Shown here piece by piece: positions 1-7,220 of a stretch of DNA of 64,000 nucleotides. The first letter of the stretch is position 1. Every line of letters starts with the position of its first letter. A program made the translations under genes and the position numbers. The notes beneath the pieces were generated by a model. It was not told the origin of the DNA. It saw nothing but the letters and a program-made list of their open reading frames with translations, and did no database searches. Source of the stretch: an uncultured Caldisericota bacterium (GTDB taxonomy: Bacteria; Caldisericota; Caldisericia; Cryosericales; Cryosericaceae); assembly GCA_903871855.1 (NCBI GenBank), contig CAIQIK010000019.1, positions 62,001 to 126,000 on the forward strand, read 5' to 3'.

Positions 1-2
1 GT

Positions 3-518
3 AAGGGCGGCACGGTCACGATCGCTGTGTCGGGTGATGCAGCGAACTACGTGGATGGCTTCCGGAGGCGATATGATCCCAACGTGAGCCGCATCATGCC
101 GCATGTCACGCTCGCCTTTGCACCCGAGCTCGACGTTTGTGACTGGATGCTGGCACGCCCCCATATCCAGGAGGCGCTGGCCCAGCTCCCTCCATTTATC
201 ATCCGCGTCGCCGAACTCGGCACGTTCATGGACGAGAATGTGCTCTGGCTGCGGCCGACCGCTCTCCACGGCGAACTGCTCATGCTGAGGCAGACTATTT
301 TGGGGTCATTCCCGGGCGTCGCATTCGACCGCACAGACGACTTTGTGCCGCACATCTCTATCGGGTTCTTTGCGAGCAGTGACGATTTGCTCGAGGCTCG
401 GGACGCAGTCTGTAGAGAGCTGATTCCATTCTCGTTCCGCGTTGGATTCATCTCCTATCTCCAGGCCGATGAAGGCAACATCTGGCAGTGCGTCGACACG
501 GTGGAGCTTGGGGGCTGA
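3..518 (+). CDS. 2'-5' RNA ligase / 2H phosphoesterase family protein, 5' end outside window
   Basis: The protein carries the two histidine motifs of the 2H phosphoesterase superfamily: HVT in MPHVTLAF and HIS in VPHISIGFF, about 80 residues apart. Family members act on 2'-5' or cyclic phosphodiester bonds in RNA or nucleotides; the substrate here is unknown. The frame is open back to the window edge. The residues before the first in-frame GTG (position 27) read like the opening beta-strand of the fold (VTIAV), so the true start probably lies upstream of the window. The length of about 170 residues matches the family. The second motif has Ser where Thr is more usual, a common variant. No operon partner is visible downstream; the next gene starts 71 bases later with its own ribosome site. 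Confidence 0.75.
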   Translation, partial: KGGTVTIAVSGDAANYVDGFRRRYDPNVSRIMPHVTLAFAPELDVCDWMLARPHIQEALAQLPPFIIRVAELGTFMDENVLWLRPTALHGELLMLRQTILGSFPGVAFDRTDDFVPHISIGFFASSDDLLEARDAVCRELIPFSFRVGFISYLQADEGNIWQCVDTVELGG

Positions 519-589
519 GCACGGAGATCATCTGCTCCGGCGCCTGAACGCCCGGATACGATCCAGAGCACGATCATCAAGGAGGAACC

Positions 590-850
590 ATGAGTATCTT
601 CTACTGCGACGCGTGCCACACGAAGTTCGATGCGGAGGGCGTCAAGACCGACTGGATCGACCGGACATACGGTCCCTGTACAAGATGGACTGCCTCGTGT
701 CCTGACTGCGGTGAGGAATGCCGGCTGGCGAAGACCGTCCACGCTCACGGCGACGAAGGGGACGATAGCGGCGAAGAGGGGTCCTGTGGCTGCGGGGGAG
801 GTTCCTGCAGTTGTGGGGGCGCCGGATGTTCCTCCTGCGGCGGGTGCTGA
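590..850 (+). CDS. Small zinc-ribbon protein with Cys/Gly-rich tail
   Basis: This is an 86-residue protein with a strong ribosome site (aaggagg) before ATG. The N-terminal half has two CxxC pairs (CDAC near residue 6 and CPDC near residue 37), the pattern of a zinc ribbon. After an acidic linker (DEGDDSGEEG) the last 22 residues are almost only Gly, Cys and Ser. Such tails occur in FmdB-like and other small metal-binding proteins. I do not recognise a precise family and assign no function. A metal-binding or redox-sensing role is inference from composition. It may be co-transcribed with neither neighbour, since the gap to the AraC gene holds a TATACT hexamer at 901-906. Confidence 0.7.
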   Translation: MSIFYCDACHTKFDAEGVKTDWIDRTYGPCTRWTASCPDCGEECRLAKTVHAHGDEGDDSGEEGSCGCGGGSCSCGGAGCSSCGGC

Positions 851-934
851 GAAGGCCCGGCAAGTAGCAAATCAGGTCAGGACAAACGCCACCTGCTCCC
901 TATACTCACTCTTGCGAGCAGTGAGGAGGTGAAG

Positions 935-1801
935 ATGAACTACCTGACAGATGTGCAGCGAGCCGTCGACTACATCGAGAGTCACCTGGACGACGACGTT
1001 ACAACAGCGGATGTCGCGGGAACGGTCGGGCTGTCGATGTGGCACTTCCACCGTGTCTTCCATGCAGTCACCGGCGCGACGATCCAGGAGTATGCCCGAT
1101 TGCGGAGACTCGACCGTGCAGCGCATGCACTCCTGGAAACGAGACGTCCGATCGTCGACATCGCCTTCGACGGCCGGTTCGAGAGCCAGGAAGCCTTCAC
1201 GCGTGCATTCCGGAAGGCCTATGGAATGCCGCCGGGCAAGTTCCGCTCATCAGGTCGACATCTCCCGTACCTCGGTATCCGTCGCCTCACCACGGCTCGA
1301 CTCAGACACCTTCAAGGAGGCATCACCATGGAACCATCGATCGTCAGGAAAGCGGCGTTCACCGTAGTCGGCATGGAGTACCACGGGCGCAACGAGAACA
1401 ACGAGATTCCCGCGCTGTGGGAGTCATTCCTTCCGCGCATGGACGAGATCCAGCATCAGGTCAGCACGGAGGGGTCATTTGGTCTCTGTATCGGCGACCC
1501 CGACTATAAGCAGACGGGGGTGTTCCGGTATGTAGCCGGACAGGCCGTCACAGAGGGCGCTACCGTTCCCGATGGCATGGTTGCTGTTACAGTGCCTGAA
1601 GCAACCTACGCCGTGTTCACGCACAGGGGAACGCTGGAGACACTTGGACAGACCTATGACTACATCTACGGAACCTGGCTGCCCACGTCGGGCAGGGAGC
1701 TGGCTGATACCCCTGACTTCGAGTTCTACGACAACCGGTTCGACGCCACCAGCCCTTCGTCGGAGATGGACATCTACGTCCCGCTCAAGGTCACGACGTA
1801 G
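935..1801 (+). CDS. AraC-family transcriptional regulator with GyrI-like ligand domain
   Basis: Residues about 8-105 form the double helix-turn-helix of AraC regulators (DVAGTVGLSMWHFHRVFHA, then IAFDGRFESQEAFTRAFRKAYGMPPGKF). Residues about 130-288 form a GyrI-like/effector-binding domain ending in FEFYDNRFDATSP and a beta-strand, as in Rob and SoxS-like ligand-sensing fusions. The domain is thought to bind small, often hydrophobic cations; the ligand here is unknown. I place the start at the ATG at 935, because the ribosome site gaggagg at 923-929 overlaps the alternative GTG at 929. The C-terminal domain is clearly related to the stand-alone AT-rich gene at 4721-5197. It probably regulates a local transport or detoxification function, not identifiable here. 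Confidence 0.85.
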   Translation: MNYLTDVQRAVDYIESHLDDDVTTADVAGTVGLSMWHFHRVFHAVTGATIQEYARLRRLDRAAHALLETRRPIVDIAFDGRFESQEAFTRAFRKAYGMPPGKFRSSGRHLPYLGIRRLTTARLRHLQGGITMEPSIVRKAAFTVVGMEYHGRNENNEIPALWESFLPRMDEIQHQVSTEGSFGLCIGDPDYKQTGVFRYVAGQAVTEGATVPDGMVAVTVPEATYAVFTHRGTLETLGQTYDYIYGTWLPTSGRELADTPDFEFYDNRFDATSPSSEMDIYVPLKVTT

Positions 1802-2059
1802 CCATCAACCCACATCACCGGCGATGCCTGTGGACACAGACCTGTGGAAAGTGGGTAGCAACACGGAAAGATGACGGCTGAGCCGCACAAAAGCGAAGTC
1901 TGAGCTTGTGGATAACCTGTCAGCATGTTGGGACAAGGCGTCAGCAGAGACCCACAGACGATTTGTTAATGCGCTGTCCTGGTTCCAATGCAACCGGTTG
2001 CAGGGTGTGGATAAGTCTCAGACACAGATTGTGACGGTCGTCATCACAGTTGAGACAGA
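1802..2059. promoter_or_regulatory. Intergenic region with two perfect DnaA boxes
   Basis: Two exact matches to the DnaA box TTATCCACA lie here in reverse orientation, at 1907-1915 and 2006-2014. Near matches such as tgtggacac and tgtggaaag occur at about 1829-1850. The region lies between the convergent ends of the AraC gene and rlmH, so a promoter role is unlikely. DnaA titration or a secondary binding cluster is the more natural reading. This is inference from motif presence only. Confidence 0.5.
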
Positions 2060-2521
2060 CTACTTGTCGTACGGCTCTCCTCTGAGAATGGAGAACGCAC
2101 GGTAGAGCTGTTCCAGGAGGATGACCCGTGCCAGCTCATGTGGCAGGGTCAGCTTCCCGAAAGACAGGATGCTCGTGCCGGGCGACAGGGGACGGATGCC
2201 GATGTTCTGTTCGATATACGTCTGTAGCGTGGGGTTGAATCCCTCGGCGCCGCCAATGAAGAATGACAGCTTGCGCGTCCCCATATTCATGAGGTCCTGC
2301 AGACGCTCGGACAGTTCGTGCGACGTGACCTCTTGACCACGGGAGTCGAGCAGAACTCGCGCGCCTTCTTCAAACCGTGCGTAGTTGGCAAGCTGCCTTG
2401 AGGCGATGTCGATGATGCTCACCTCACAGTAGTGCTCCAAGCGGCGACAGTACTCATCCTGTGCCATCTTGTTGTAGGGCTTCTTGAGACCACCGCCTTG
2501 GGCGTATATCATAATCTTCAT
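2060..2521 (-). CDS. rlmH: 23S rRNA (pseudouridine1915-N3)-methyltransferase RlmH
   Basis: RlmH methylates pseudouridine 1915 in helix 69 of 23S rRNA on assembled ribosomes, using SAM. The protein has 153 residues, the usual family length (about 155). The SPOUT signature regions are visible: FFIGGAEGF for the SAM-binding knot, and the C-terminal LPHELARVILLEQLYRA followed by GEPYDK. The start codon lies exactly 6 nt after a TATACT hexamer (2528-2533). No Shine-Dalgarno sequence is present, so the message is probably leaderless. It stands alone, convergent with the AraC gene. Confidence 0.95.
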   Translation of the reverse strand: MKIMIYAQGGGLKKPYNKMAQDEYCRRLEHYCEVSIIDIASRQLANYARFEEGARVLLDSRGQEVTSHELSERLQDLMNMGTRKLSFFIGGAEGFNPTLQTYIEQNIGIRPLSPGTSILSFGKLTLPHELARVILLEQLYRAFSILRGEPYDK

Positions 2522-2527
2522 GCGGTC

Positions 2528-2555
2528 AGTATACCAACGGTGACAACCAGCACAA
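2528..2555 (-). promoter_or_regulatory. Probable leaderless promoter of rlmH
   Basis: On the minus strand TTGTGC (2550-2555), a 16-nt spacer and TATACT (2528-2533) are followed after 6 nt by the ATG of rlmH. A transcript starting at the usual distance from the -10 box would begin at or next to the start codon. The same layout recurs before four other genes in this window. Confidence 0.6.
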
Positions 2556-2587
2556 GGAGCGATTTCCCCGGTTCGTCAGTACGCAGC

Positions 2588-3217
2588 TCAGCCCTCGCGC
2601 TCCAGTCCGAAGTTGTCGACGAAGAACTCCATCTCTGCTGGGGGGATGTGGTGGACGCCGCCGAGCACCGACGCGTACACCACTGACATGCACGTCTGCT
2701 CCAGGAGCTCCATCCTGTTGTAGGCTTCTTCCAGGTCACTGCCGAGGGTGATGACTCCATGGTTCGCCATGAGCGCGGCGTTGCGGCGAAGGAGCCCTTG
2801 TGCCACTTCGCGAGCCAGTTCAATCGTCGACGGCGTCACGTACGGCAGACAGGGAACATGGCCCAGCATGATGGTCGCCTCCGGCAGTATGTCATCCGGC
2901 AATTCACGGTGCGCCAAGGCAAACGCAACAGCAAAGGGTGGATGGGCATGAATGATGGCTTGCACATCTGGACGCAGCTTGTAGATCTCATAGTGCATCT
3001 TGCCTTCGGACGATGGCTTGCCGTTTCCTCGCAGCTTAGTGCCACCCATGTCGACAACGACCACATCATCCTCTGTCATGAAACCTTTGTTGATGCCGGC
3101 CGGCGTAATGGCGATCCCGTCCTCCAGCCGTATACTCACGTTGCCGCCCAGAGCGGCGTTCATGTTTCTGTCGTACAGCCTCTTGGCTATTGCGACCAGT
3201 TTCGTTGCAGTTTCCAT
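2588..3217 (-). CDS. Class II aldolase/adducin family protein (fuculose-phosphate-aldolase-like)
   Basis: These zinc enzymes cleave or epimerise phosphorylated sugars (for example L-fuculose-1-phosphate) or methylthioribulose derivatives. Visible motifs are GGNVSIR near the N-terminus, EGKMHYEIY, the zinc ligands in HAHPP, and NHGVITLG. The start is set at 3217, where GGGGAGG precedes the ATG by about 6 nt; the longer in-frame ORF reaches back to 3313 without a ribosome site and runs into the divergent promoter. The protein has 210 residues, typical for the family. Because mtnP is present at 50895, a role in methylthioadenosine salvage (MtnB-like or fuculose-aldolase shunt) is possible, but the substrate cannot be fixed from sequence. 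Confidence 0.85.
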   Translation of the reverse strand: METATKLVAIAKRLYDRNMNAALGGNVSIRLEDGIAITPAGINKGFMTEDDVVVVDMGGTKLRGNGKPSSEGKMHYEIYKLRPDVQAIIHAHPPFAVAFALAHRELPDDILPEATIMLGHVPCLPYVTPSTIELAREVAQGLLRRNAALMANHGVITLGSDLEEAYNRMELLEQTCMSVVYASVLGGVHHIPPAEMEFFVDNFGLEREG

Positions 3218-3275
3218 CCAAACCTCCCCGTATCCTCCCGACACTGCGAGCTCCTGCGTCGCTTCTGAAGCCGGG

Positions 3276-3303
3276 TTGCTAATCATTAAGTATACCATAT
3301 ACT
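3276..3303 (+). promoter_or_regulatory. Promoter of the asparaginase gene
   Basis: TTGCTA (3276-3281), a 16-nt spacer and TATACT (3298-3303) give a good sigma-A-type promoter. It leaves a leader of about 30 nt that includes the ribosome site gtggaggac before the ATG at 3340. A TATACT on the opposite strand at 3289-3294 may serve the divergent aldolase gene. Confidence 0.5.
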
Positions 3304-3339
3304 TGGAAGGCACGTAATCATGTTCAGTGTGGAGGACCT

Positions 3340-4257
3340 ATGTATTCGATCATCGTTCATGGCGGTGTCGGAGCAGTATCCCACGACAAGGAACAGTCCG
3401 TCGTTGCCGGGGTCCGGGAGGCTGTCCTGGCCGGGAGTGACGTTCTTGCGAGCAGTGGTTCCTCACTGGACGCCGTGGAGACTGCCATCAGGGTCCTGGA
3501 AGATAATCCGCTGTTCAACTGCGGCACCGGCTCAGTGCTGACGTTTGACGGAGAAGTTGAGATGGATGCAGCCGTTGCATATGGCTCTGCACTGGGATTT
3601 GGAGCTGTCGCCGGCATCAAGAACATCCAGCACCCCATCTCGCTGGCGCGCATGGTCATGGAGAAGACGGACCACGTTCTGCTACAAGGGGCCGGAGCTC
3701 AGCAGTTTGCCCATATGATGGGTATCGCGCCCCACAATCCCGTTACTGAGGAACGGCGCGTCCAGTGGCGAGTATACCGCGAGAAGTTCCTCCGCGGTGA
3801 CGCCGGCGATTGGCCGAAGCTCAAGGCCCTCATGAAGGAACACCCGGAGTTCATGCACGGCACCGTCGGCGCTGTCGCCGTGGACGAAAACGGCAGTGTT
3901 ACCGCGGGCACGTCCACGGGCGGCGTCTTCCTCAAACTGCTGGGACGTGTCGGTGACACGCCGCTGCCCGGTGCCGGAACGTATGCCACAACGTTCGGCG
4001 GTGCCTCGTCAACCGGCCTGGGCGAGGGCATGATGCGCACGCTCATCACCAAGACCGCGTGCGATTTCATGCGCATGGGGCTCGACGCACAGGGCGCGGC
4101 CTCGGGTGCGGTGAACATGCTCAGCAATATGCTGGGGACAGAGGCTGGGATCATCGTCGTCGACAATCAGGGTGGCGTCGGTTTCGCCCAGAACTCGCCG
4201 CAGATGGCGTACGCCTATTTCAAACAGGGCATGTCCAAACCTGTCGCAGGACTGTAG
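3340..4257 (+). CDS. Isoaspartyl peptidase / plant-type L-asparaginase (Ntn hydrolase)
   Basis: The precursor is autocleaved to alpha and beta subunits; the new N-terminal threonine is the nucleophile that hydrolyses isoaspartyl dipeptides and asparagine. The cleavage motif HGTVGAVA is present with Thr175 as the predicted nucleophile. Other family marks are the N-terminal IIVHGGVGAV, FNCGTGSVL, AGTSTGG after the nucleophile, and GAGTYA. The length of 305 residues is normal. The ribosome site ggagga precedes the ATG. The gene is transcribed away from the aldolase and is followed by a strong terminator, so it appears monocistronic. It probably recycles damaged peptides. Confidence 0.9.
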   Translation: MYSIIVHGGVGAVSHDKEQSVVAGVREAVLAGSDVLASSGSSLDAVETAIRVLEDNPLFNCGTGSVLTFDGEVEMDAAVAYGSALGFGAVAGIKNIQHPISLARMVMEKTDHVLLQGAGAQQFAHMMGIAPHNPVTEERRVQWRVYREKFLRGDAGDWPKLKALMKEHPEFMHGTVGAVAVDENGSVTAGTSTGGVFLKLLGRVGDTPLPGAGTYATTFGGASSTGLGEGMMRTLITKTACDFMRMGLDAQGAASGAVNMLSNMLGTEAGIIVVDNQGGVGFAQNSPQMAYAYFKQGMSKPVAGL

Positions 4258-4272
4258 CCCTGTACCATCCGG

Positions 4273-4400
4273 ACCACAACGGGGGAGCTCACGCTCCCCC
4301 GTTTTCGTTTCAGGACTGGATTCCCGCATACGCGGGAATGACGGAGGGGAAGGTTGTTGTCTCGTCGTTCCCGCGAAGGCGGGAACCTATGCGTCGGATC
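4273..4400. repeat. Duplicated block A: terminator plus REP-like palindromes
   Basis: The block contains the terminator hairpin, a REP-like palindrome at 4318-4342 (gattcccgcatacgcgggaat) and a second at 4362-4395 (gttcccgcgaaggcgggaac). The same three elements in the same order recur as block B at 5233-5377. The two blocks flank an AT-rich stretch holding a MITE-like element and a foreign-looking gene. Confidence 0.7.
4278..4306 (+). terminator. Rho-independent terminator after the asparaginase gene
   Basis: An 11-bp perfect stem (aacgggggagc with gctcccccgtt), a 4-nt loop (tcac) and a following T-run (gtttt) lie 20 bases after the stop codon. A degraded copy of the same hairpin recurs at 5238-5265. 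Confidence 0.85.
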
Positions 4401-4403
4401 ACT

Positions 4404-4582
4404 GGGGTCAAGCGGTAACATCGGAGAAGTGGTACCATTACAGAATGCTCCGGGAACAGGTAAGCCTATTCAAGAATTCGTCCAAGGGATGTCCAGAACG
4501 CATGTGTCCTAGGATAATGATATGAAAAGCATCTGACCATGGAAGAGAGGTTATCACAACACCAATGGTAACGCTTGACCCT
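4404..4582. mobile_element. MITE-like element with 18-bp terminal inverted repeats
   Basis: The left end ggggtcaagcggtaacat (4404-4421) is an imperfect inverted copy of the right end atggtaacgcttgaccct (4565-4582). The ends match those of a second element at 47605-47762. There is no coding capacity inside. The 179-bp length and shared ends suggest a non-autonomous element mobilised in trans. No flanking target duplication is obvious. Confidence 0.55.
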
Positions 4583-4720
4583 ATAGACTGCAAAAGACTC
4601 GGCTCAAAACACCATTTGAGGTTTTATTTGAGACTGATACACTGCTGATTATTGCACTTGGGAGCTGAATCTGCAAACTGAAGATTTTGAGCTATTTTTA
4701 GAAATTGGAGGCATGTATAA

Positions 4721-5197
4721 ATGGAACCAAAAATCGTGAACTTATCTGAGAAAAAACTTGTTGGGATTGTTGGGACTGCATCAGATGTTTCAAAATTGAA
4801 TATTGGAGCCCTTTGGGAAAGGTTACTTACGTATGGGGACAACATCAATAATCTGGTTGAGGGTAGATCCTATGAAATTCATATTCAAGAGGATTTGAAA
4901 CCGACTATGCATTTTTGTCTCGTTGGTTTTGAGGTTTCAAGAATAGAGAATCTTTCCACGGAACTCTTTATTAAAACTGTTCCTGCCTGTACGTATGCTA
5001 TTTTTACTCATTCATTTAAAGATGGTGGATTTGATACGGCATTTCAATTGGTTTATGATTGGCTCAAGCAATCTGAATATGATGCAGCTTATCATTTTGA
5101 TATCCAATGTTACGATGATCGTTTCAAGAGTCCTGACGATCCAGAATCAATTATAGAAATACATGTTCCCATTAAATCCAGAAAACAATCAAAATAG
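4721..5197 (+). CDS. Stand-alone GyrI-like effector-binding domain protein, AT-rich
   Basis: The 158-residue protein aligns by eye with the ligand domain of the AraC regulator at 935-1801: MEPKIV versus MEPSIV at the start, YAIFTHSF versus YAVFTHRG, and CYDDRFKSPDD versus FYDNRFDATSP near the end. Stand-alone GyrI-like or Cass2-like proteins bind cationic compounds and some are integron cassettes. The gene is visibly richer in A+T than everything around it. Its ribosome site (ttggagg) lies about 10 nt before the ATG. It sits between two copies of a terminator/REP block, which argues for lateral acquisition. Its function (drug binding or regulation) is inference. Confidence 0.75.
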   Translation: MEPKIVNLSEKKLVGIVGTASDVSKLNIGALWERLLTYGDNINNLVEGRSYEIHIQEDLKPTMHFCLVGFEVSRIENLSTELFIKTVPACTYAIFTHSFKDGGFDTAFQLVYDWLKQSEYDAAYHFDIQCYDDRFKSPDDPESIIEIHVPIKSRKQSK

Positions 5198-5232
5198 AAA
5201 AGACACTGTTTAGCCAAGCCCATCACCTAACA

Positions 5233-5402
5233 ACCACAACGAGGGAGCTCACGTTCCCCCGTCTTCGTTCCAGGAATGGATTCCCGCAAATACTGCAACG
5301 ACAGACTGAAGAGTACCTTCTCTGCGCTCTTTTCGTCGTTCCCGCGAAGGCGGGAACCTACGCGTCGAACCAAGGATGGATTCCCACATACGCGGGAATG
5401 AC
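5233..5402. repeat. Duplicated block B: decayed terminator plus REP-like palindromes
   Basis: This stretch repeats the layout of 4273-4400. It has a decayed hairpin at 5238-5265, a broken palindrome near 5279-5300, an intact gttcccgcgaaggcgggaac at 5337-5357, and a third palindrome at 5377-5400. Similarity to block A is high in the first 60 bases and again around the intact palindrome. Together with block A it brackets the AT-rich insert. Nothing coding is seen between 5198 and 5500. Confidence 0.65.
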
Positions 5403-5500
5403 AGACCAGAGGACGATTTCTTCATGACACACCGCGACGGCTTGGCGAGCGGTGCTATCCCGCTACACTATGGTTGTTGCCGGCTCCAGGAGGAACAACC

Positions 5501-6688
5501 ATGGAAACAGACGAGAACATGCTCGACATCGCCACGTATGCCAGTGAGGCGGCGGAGCACCGTCATTATCTGCACGCCCATCCGGAACCTTCGTTCGAGG
5601 AATGGGGGACGCAACGGTACATCACCGATCGCCTGCACAGCCTGGGTCTGAATCCCTTGCCCATCGCGGGAACCGGGGTCACGGCGACCGTTGTCGGGAC
5701 GCGCGGTTCTGCAAATGGCAAGGTCCTCCTGCTGCGCGCCGACATCGACGCTCTGCGGCTGACCGAGGAGACCGATCTGCCATTTGCCTCACAGAACGAG
5801 GGCGTGATGCACGCCTGCGGCCATGACGGCCATACCGGGACATTGCTCGCCGTTGCACACTGGCTGGTCGACCATCGGGACCAGTTCGGCGGGACGGTCA
5901 AGCTGCTCTTTCAACCAGCAGAGGAGATCACGCCCGGCGGTGCGGAGCCCTGCGTCAAGGCGGGTGTCCTCCAGAATCCGAATGTCACCTTTGTCTTCGG
6001 GGTGCATCTGTGGAATATACTCGATTTTGGCAAGGTCGGTCTGCGCGCAGGGCCTCTCTTGGCAGAAGCCGACCGCTTCGAGCTGACGGTCACCGGCAAG
6101 GGAGCGCACGCCGCAACGCCACACCTCGGCGCGGACCCAATCGTGGCAGCCGCCCAGATCATCACGGCCCTCCAGACGATCGTCTCGCGCGAGACCAATC
6201 CTCTCGACTCGCGCGTGGTGACCATCGGCACCATCGACGGCGGCTCTGCCTTCAATATCATCCCTCAGAGCGTCCATATGACCGGCACCCTGCGCGCACT
6301 GTCGCGGGAAGACGCCGAGCTCGGCGCGGCCAGTCTGCGCCGCATCGTTACCCATACAGCCGAGGCACTCGGCACGACTGCCCAGGTCGACTACGAATTC
6401 GGGTATCCCCCCGTCATCAACAGCCGCGAATCCGTCGCGTTCCTGCACCCTTTCCTCCAGCAGGCTGCCGGCGAAGGCAACATCGTCGAGCCCGAGATCA
6501 GCATGGGTGGAGAGGACTTCGCCTACTACCTCCAGCAGGTGCCCGGGGTGTTTGTCTTCGTGGGGACGAGAAACCCAGCAAAAGGTCTCACTGCCCCACA
6601 CCACAATCCGAAGTTCACCTTCGACGAGGACATCTTCCCTCTCGCGGTGTCGCTCTTCGTGGCCGTCGTGAGGGGGTACCTTTCGTGA
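5501..6688 (+). CDS. M20-family amidohydrolase (N-acyl-amino-acid / hippurate hydrolase type)
   Basis: This dinuclear metallopeptidase removes acyl groups from amino acids or similar amides in the cytoplasm. The metal-site motifs RADIDAL, MHACGHDGH, the PAEE catalytic glutamate segment and the C-terminal GGEDFAYY are all present, as is the lid-domain sequence GKGAHAATPHLG. The length of 395 residues is standard. The start is the ATG at 5501, with caggagg 8 nt upstream; the frame runs further back to 5474 but without a ribosome site. It overlaps bioY by 4 nt, so it heads an operon with bioY, a glycosyltransferase and a NUDIX gene. The exact substrate is unknown. Confidence 0.9.
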   Translation: METDENMLDIATYASEAAEHRHYLHAHPEPSFEEWGTQRYITDRLHSLGLNPLPIAGTGVTATVVGTRGSANGKVLLLRADIDALRLTEETDLPFASQNEGVMHACGHDGHTGTLLAVAHWLVDHRDQFGGTVKLLFQPAEEITPGGAEPCVKAGVLQNPNVTFVFGVHLWNILDFGKVGLRAGPLLAEADRFELTVTGKGAHAATPHLGADPIVAAAQIITALQTIVSRETNPLDSRVVTIGTIDGGSAFNIIPQSVHMTGTLRALSREDAELGAASLRRIVTHTAEALGTTAQVDYEFGYPPVINSRESVAFLHPFLQQAAGEGNIVEPEISMGGEDFAYYLQQVPGVFVFVGTRNPAKGLTAPHHNPKFTFDEDIFPLAVSLFVAVVRGYLS

Positions 6689-7218
6689 AACTCTCCACAC
6701 GGCGCGTCGCGCAGCTTGCCGTCATGGTGGCGCTGCTGGTCATCGGCGCTTACGTCAGCATCCCCCTCCGCCCGGTCCCGATAACATTTCAGGATGCCTT
6801 TGTTGTACTGACGCCGCTCTTGTTCGGCAGCACCGCATACATTGCCATACTGGCCTACCTGCTGCTTGGACTGGTCGGCCTGCCGATTTTCGCAGGGGGC
6901 GTCTCGGGCATGGTTGCCCTCTCGGGACCGACGGGCGGCTTCCTCGCCGGCTTCCTTCTAGCCTCCATTGTCATCGGCGCTATTGCTGAACACTGGCACT
7001 GGAGGTCCCGGTGGCGCGACTTGATCTTGGCCGAAGGGTCCCTCATTTTCATCTACGTTCCAGGAGCGCTCTGGCTCTGGCACGTTCTCCTGTTGCGAGG
7101 AGGCGCGGCCGAAGCGGCTCTCCTCGGTCTTGTCCCGATCATAGCCCTCGATGTCGCCAAAATGGCCGTGGTCGCCGTCCTTGCACGTCCACTTCGTTCG
7201 GCTCTGGCTGAGGAGTGA
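6685..7218 (+). CDS. bioY: Biotin transporter substrate-binding subunit BioY
   Basis: BioY is the membrane S-component of biotin ECF transporters and can work with a shared energising module. The protein has 177 residues with six hydrophobic segments. Signature stretches are PVPITFQDAFVVL near residue 30, LVGLPIFAGG, and GPTGGFLAGF in the middle. The GTG start at 6685 overlaps the stop of the amidohydrolase and is preceded by gaggggg. No bioM/bioN or ECF ATPase gene is in the window, so the energising subunits must be elsewhere if used. A biotin operator is not visible. Confidence 0.9.
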   Translation: MKLSTRRVAQLAVMVALLVIGAYVSIPLRPVPITFQDAFVVLTPLLFGSTAYIAILAYLLLGLVGLPIFAGGVSGMVALSGPTGGFLAGFLLASIVIGAIAEHWHWRSRWRDLILAEGSLIFIYVPGALWLWHVLLLRGGAAEAALLGLVPIIALDVAKMAVVAVLARPLRSALAEE

Positions 7219-7220
7219 GA

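Noticed and set aside
4318-5400. CRISPR-like palindromes
   Set aside because: Only pairs of palindromes with irregular spacing; REP-like elements are the better fit.
6010-6684. Long plus-strand frame continuing upstream of bioY
   Set aside because: Lies in another frame across the M20 amidohydrolase; bioY begins at the GTG at 6685 with its own ribosome site.
5789-6700. 303-codon minus-strand frame opposite the amidohydrolase
   Set aside because: Antisense shadow without ribosome site or family motif.
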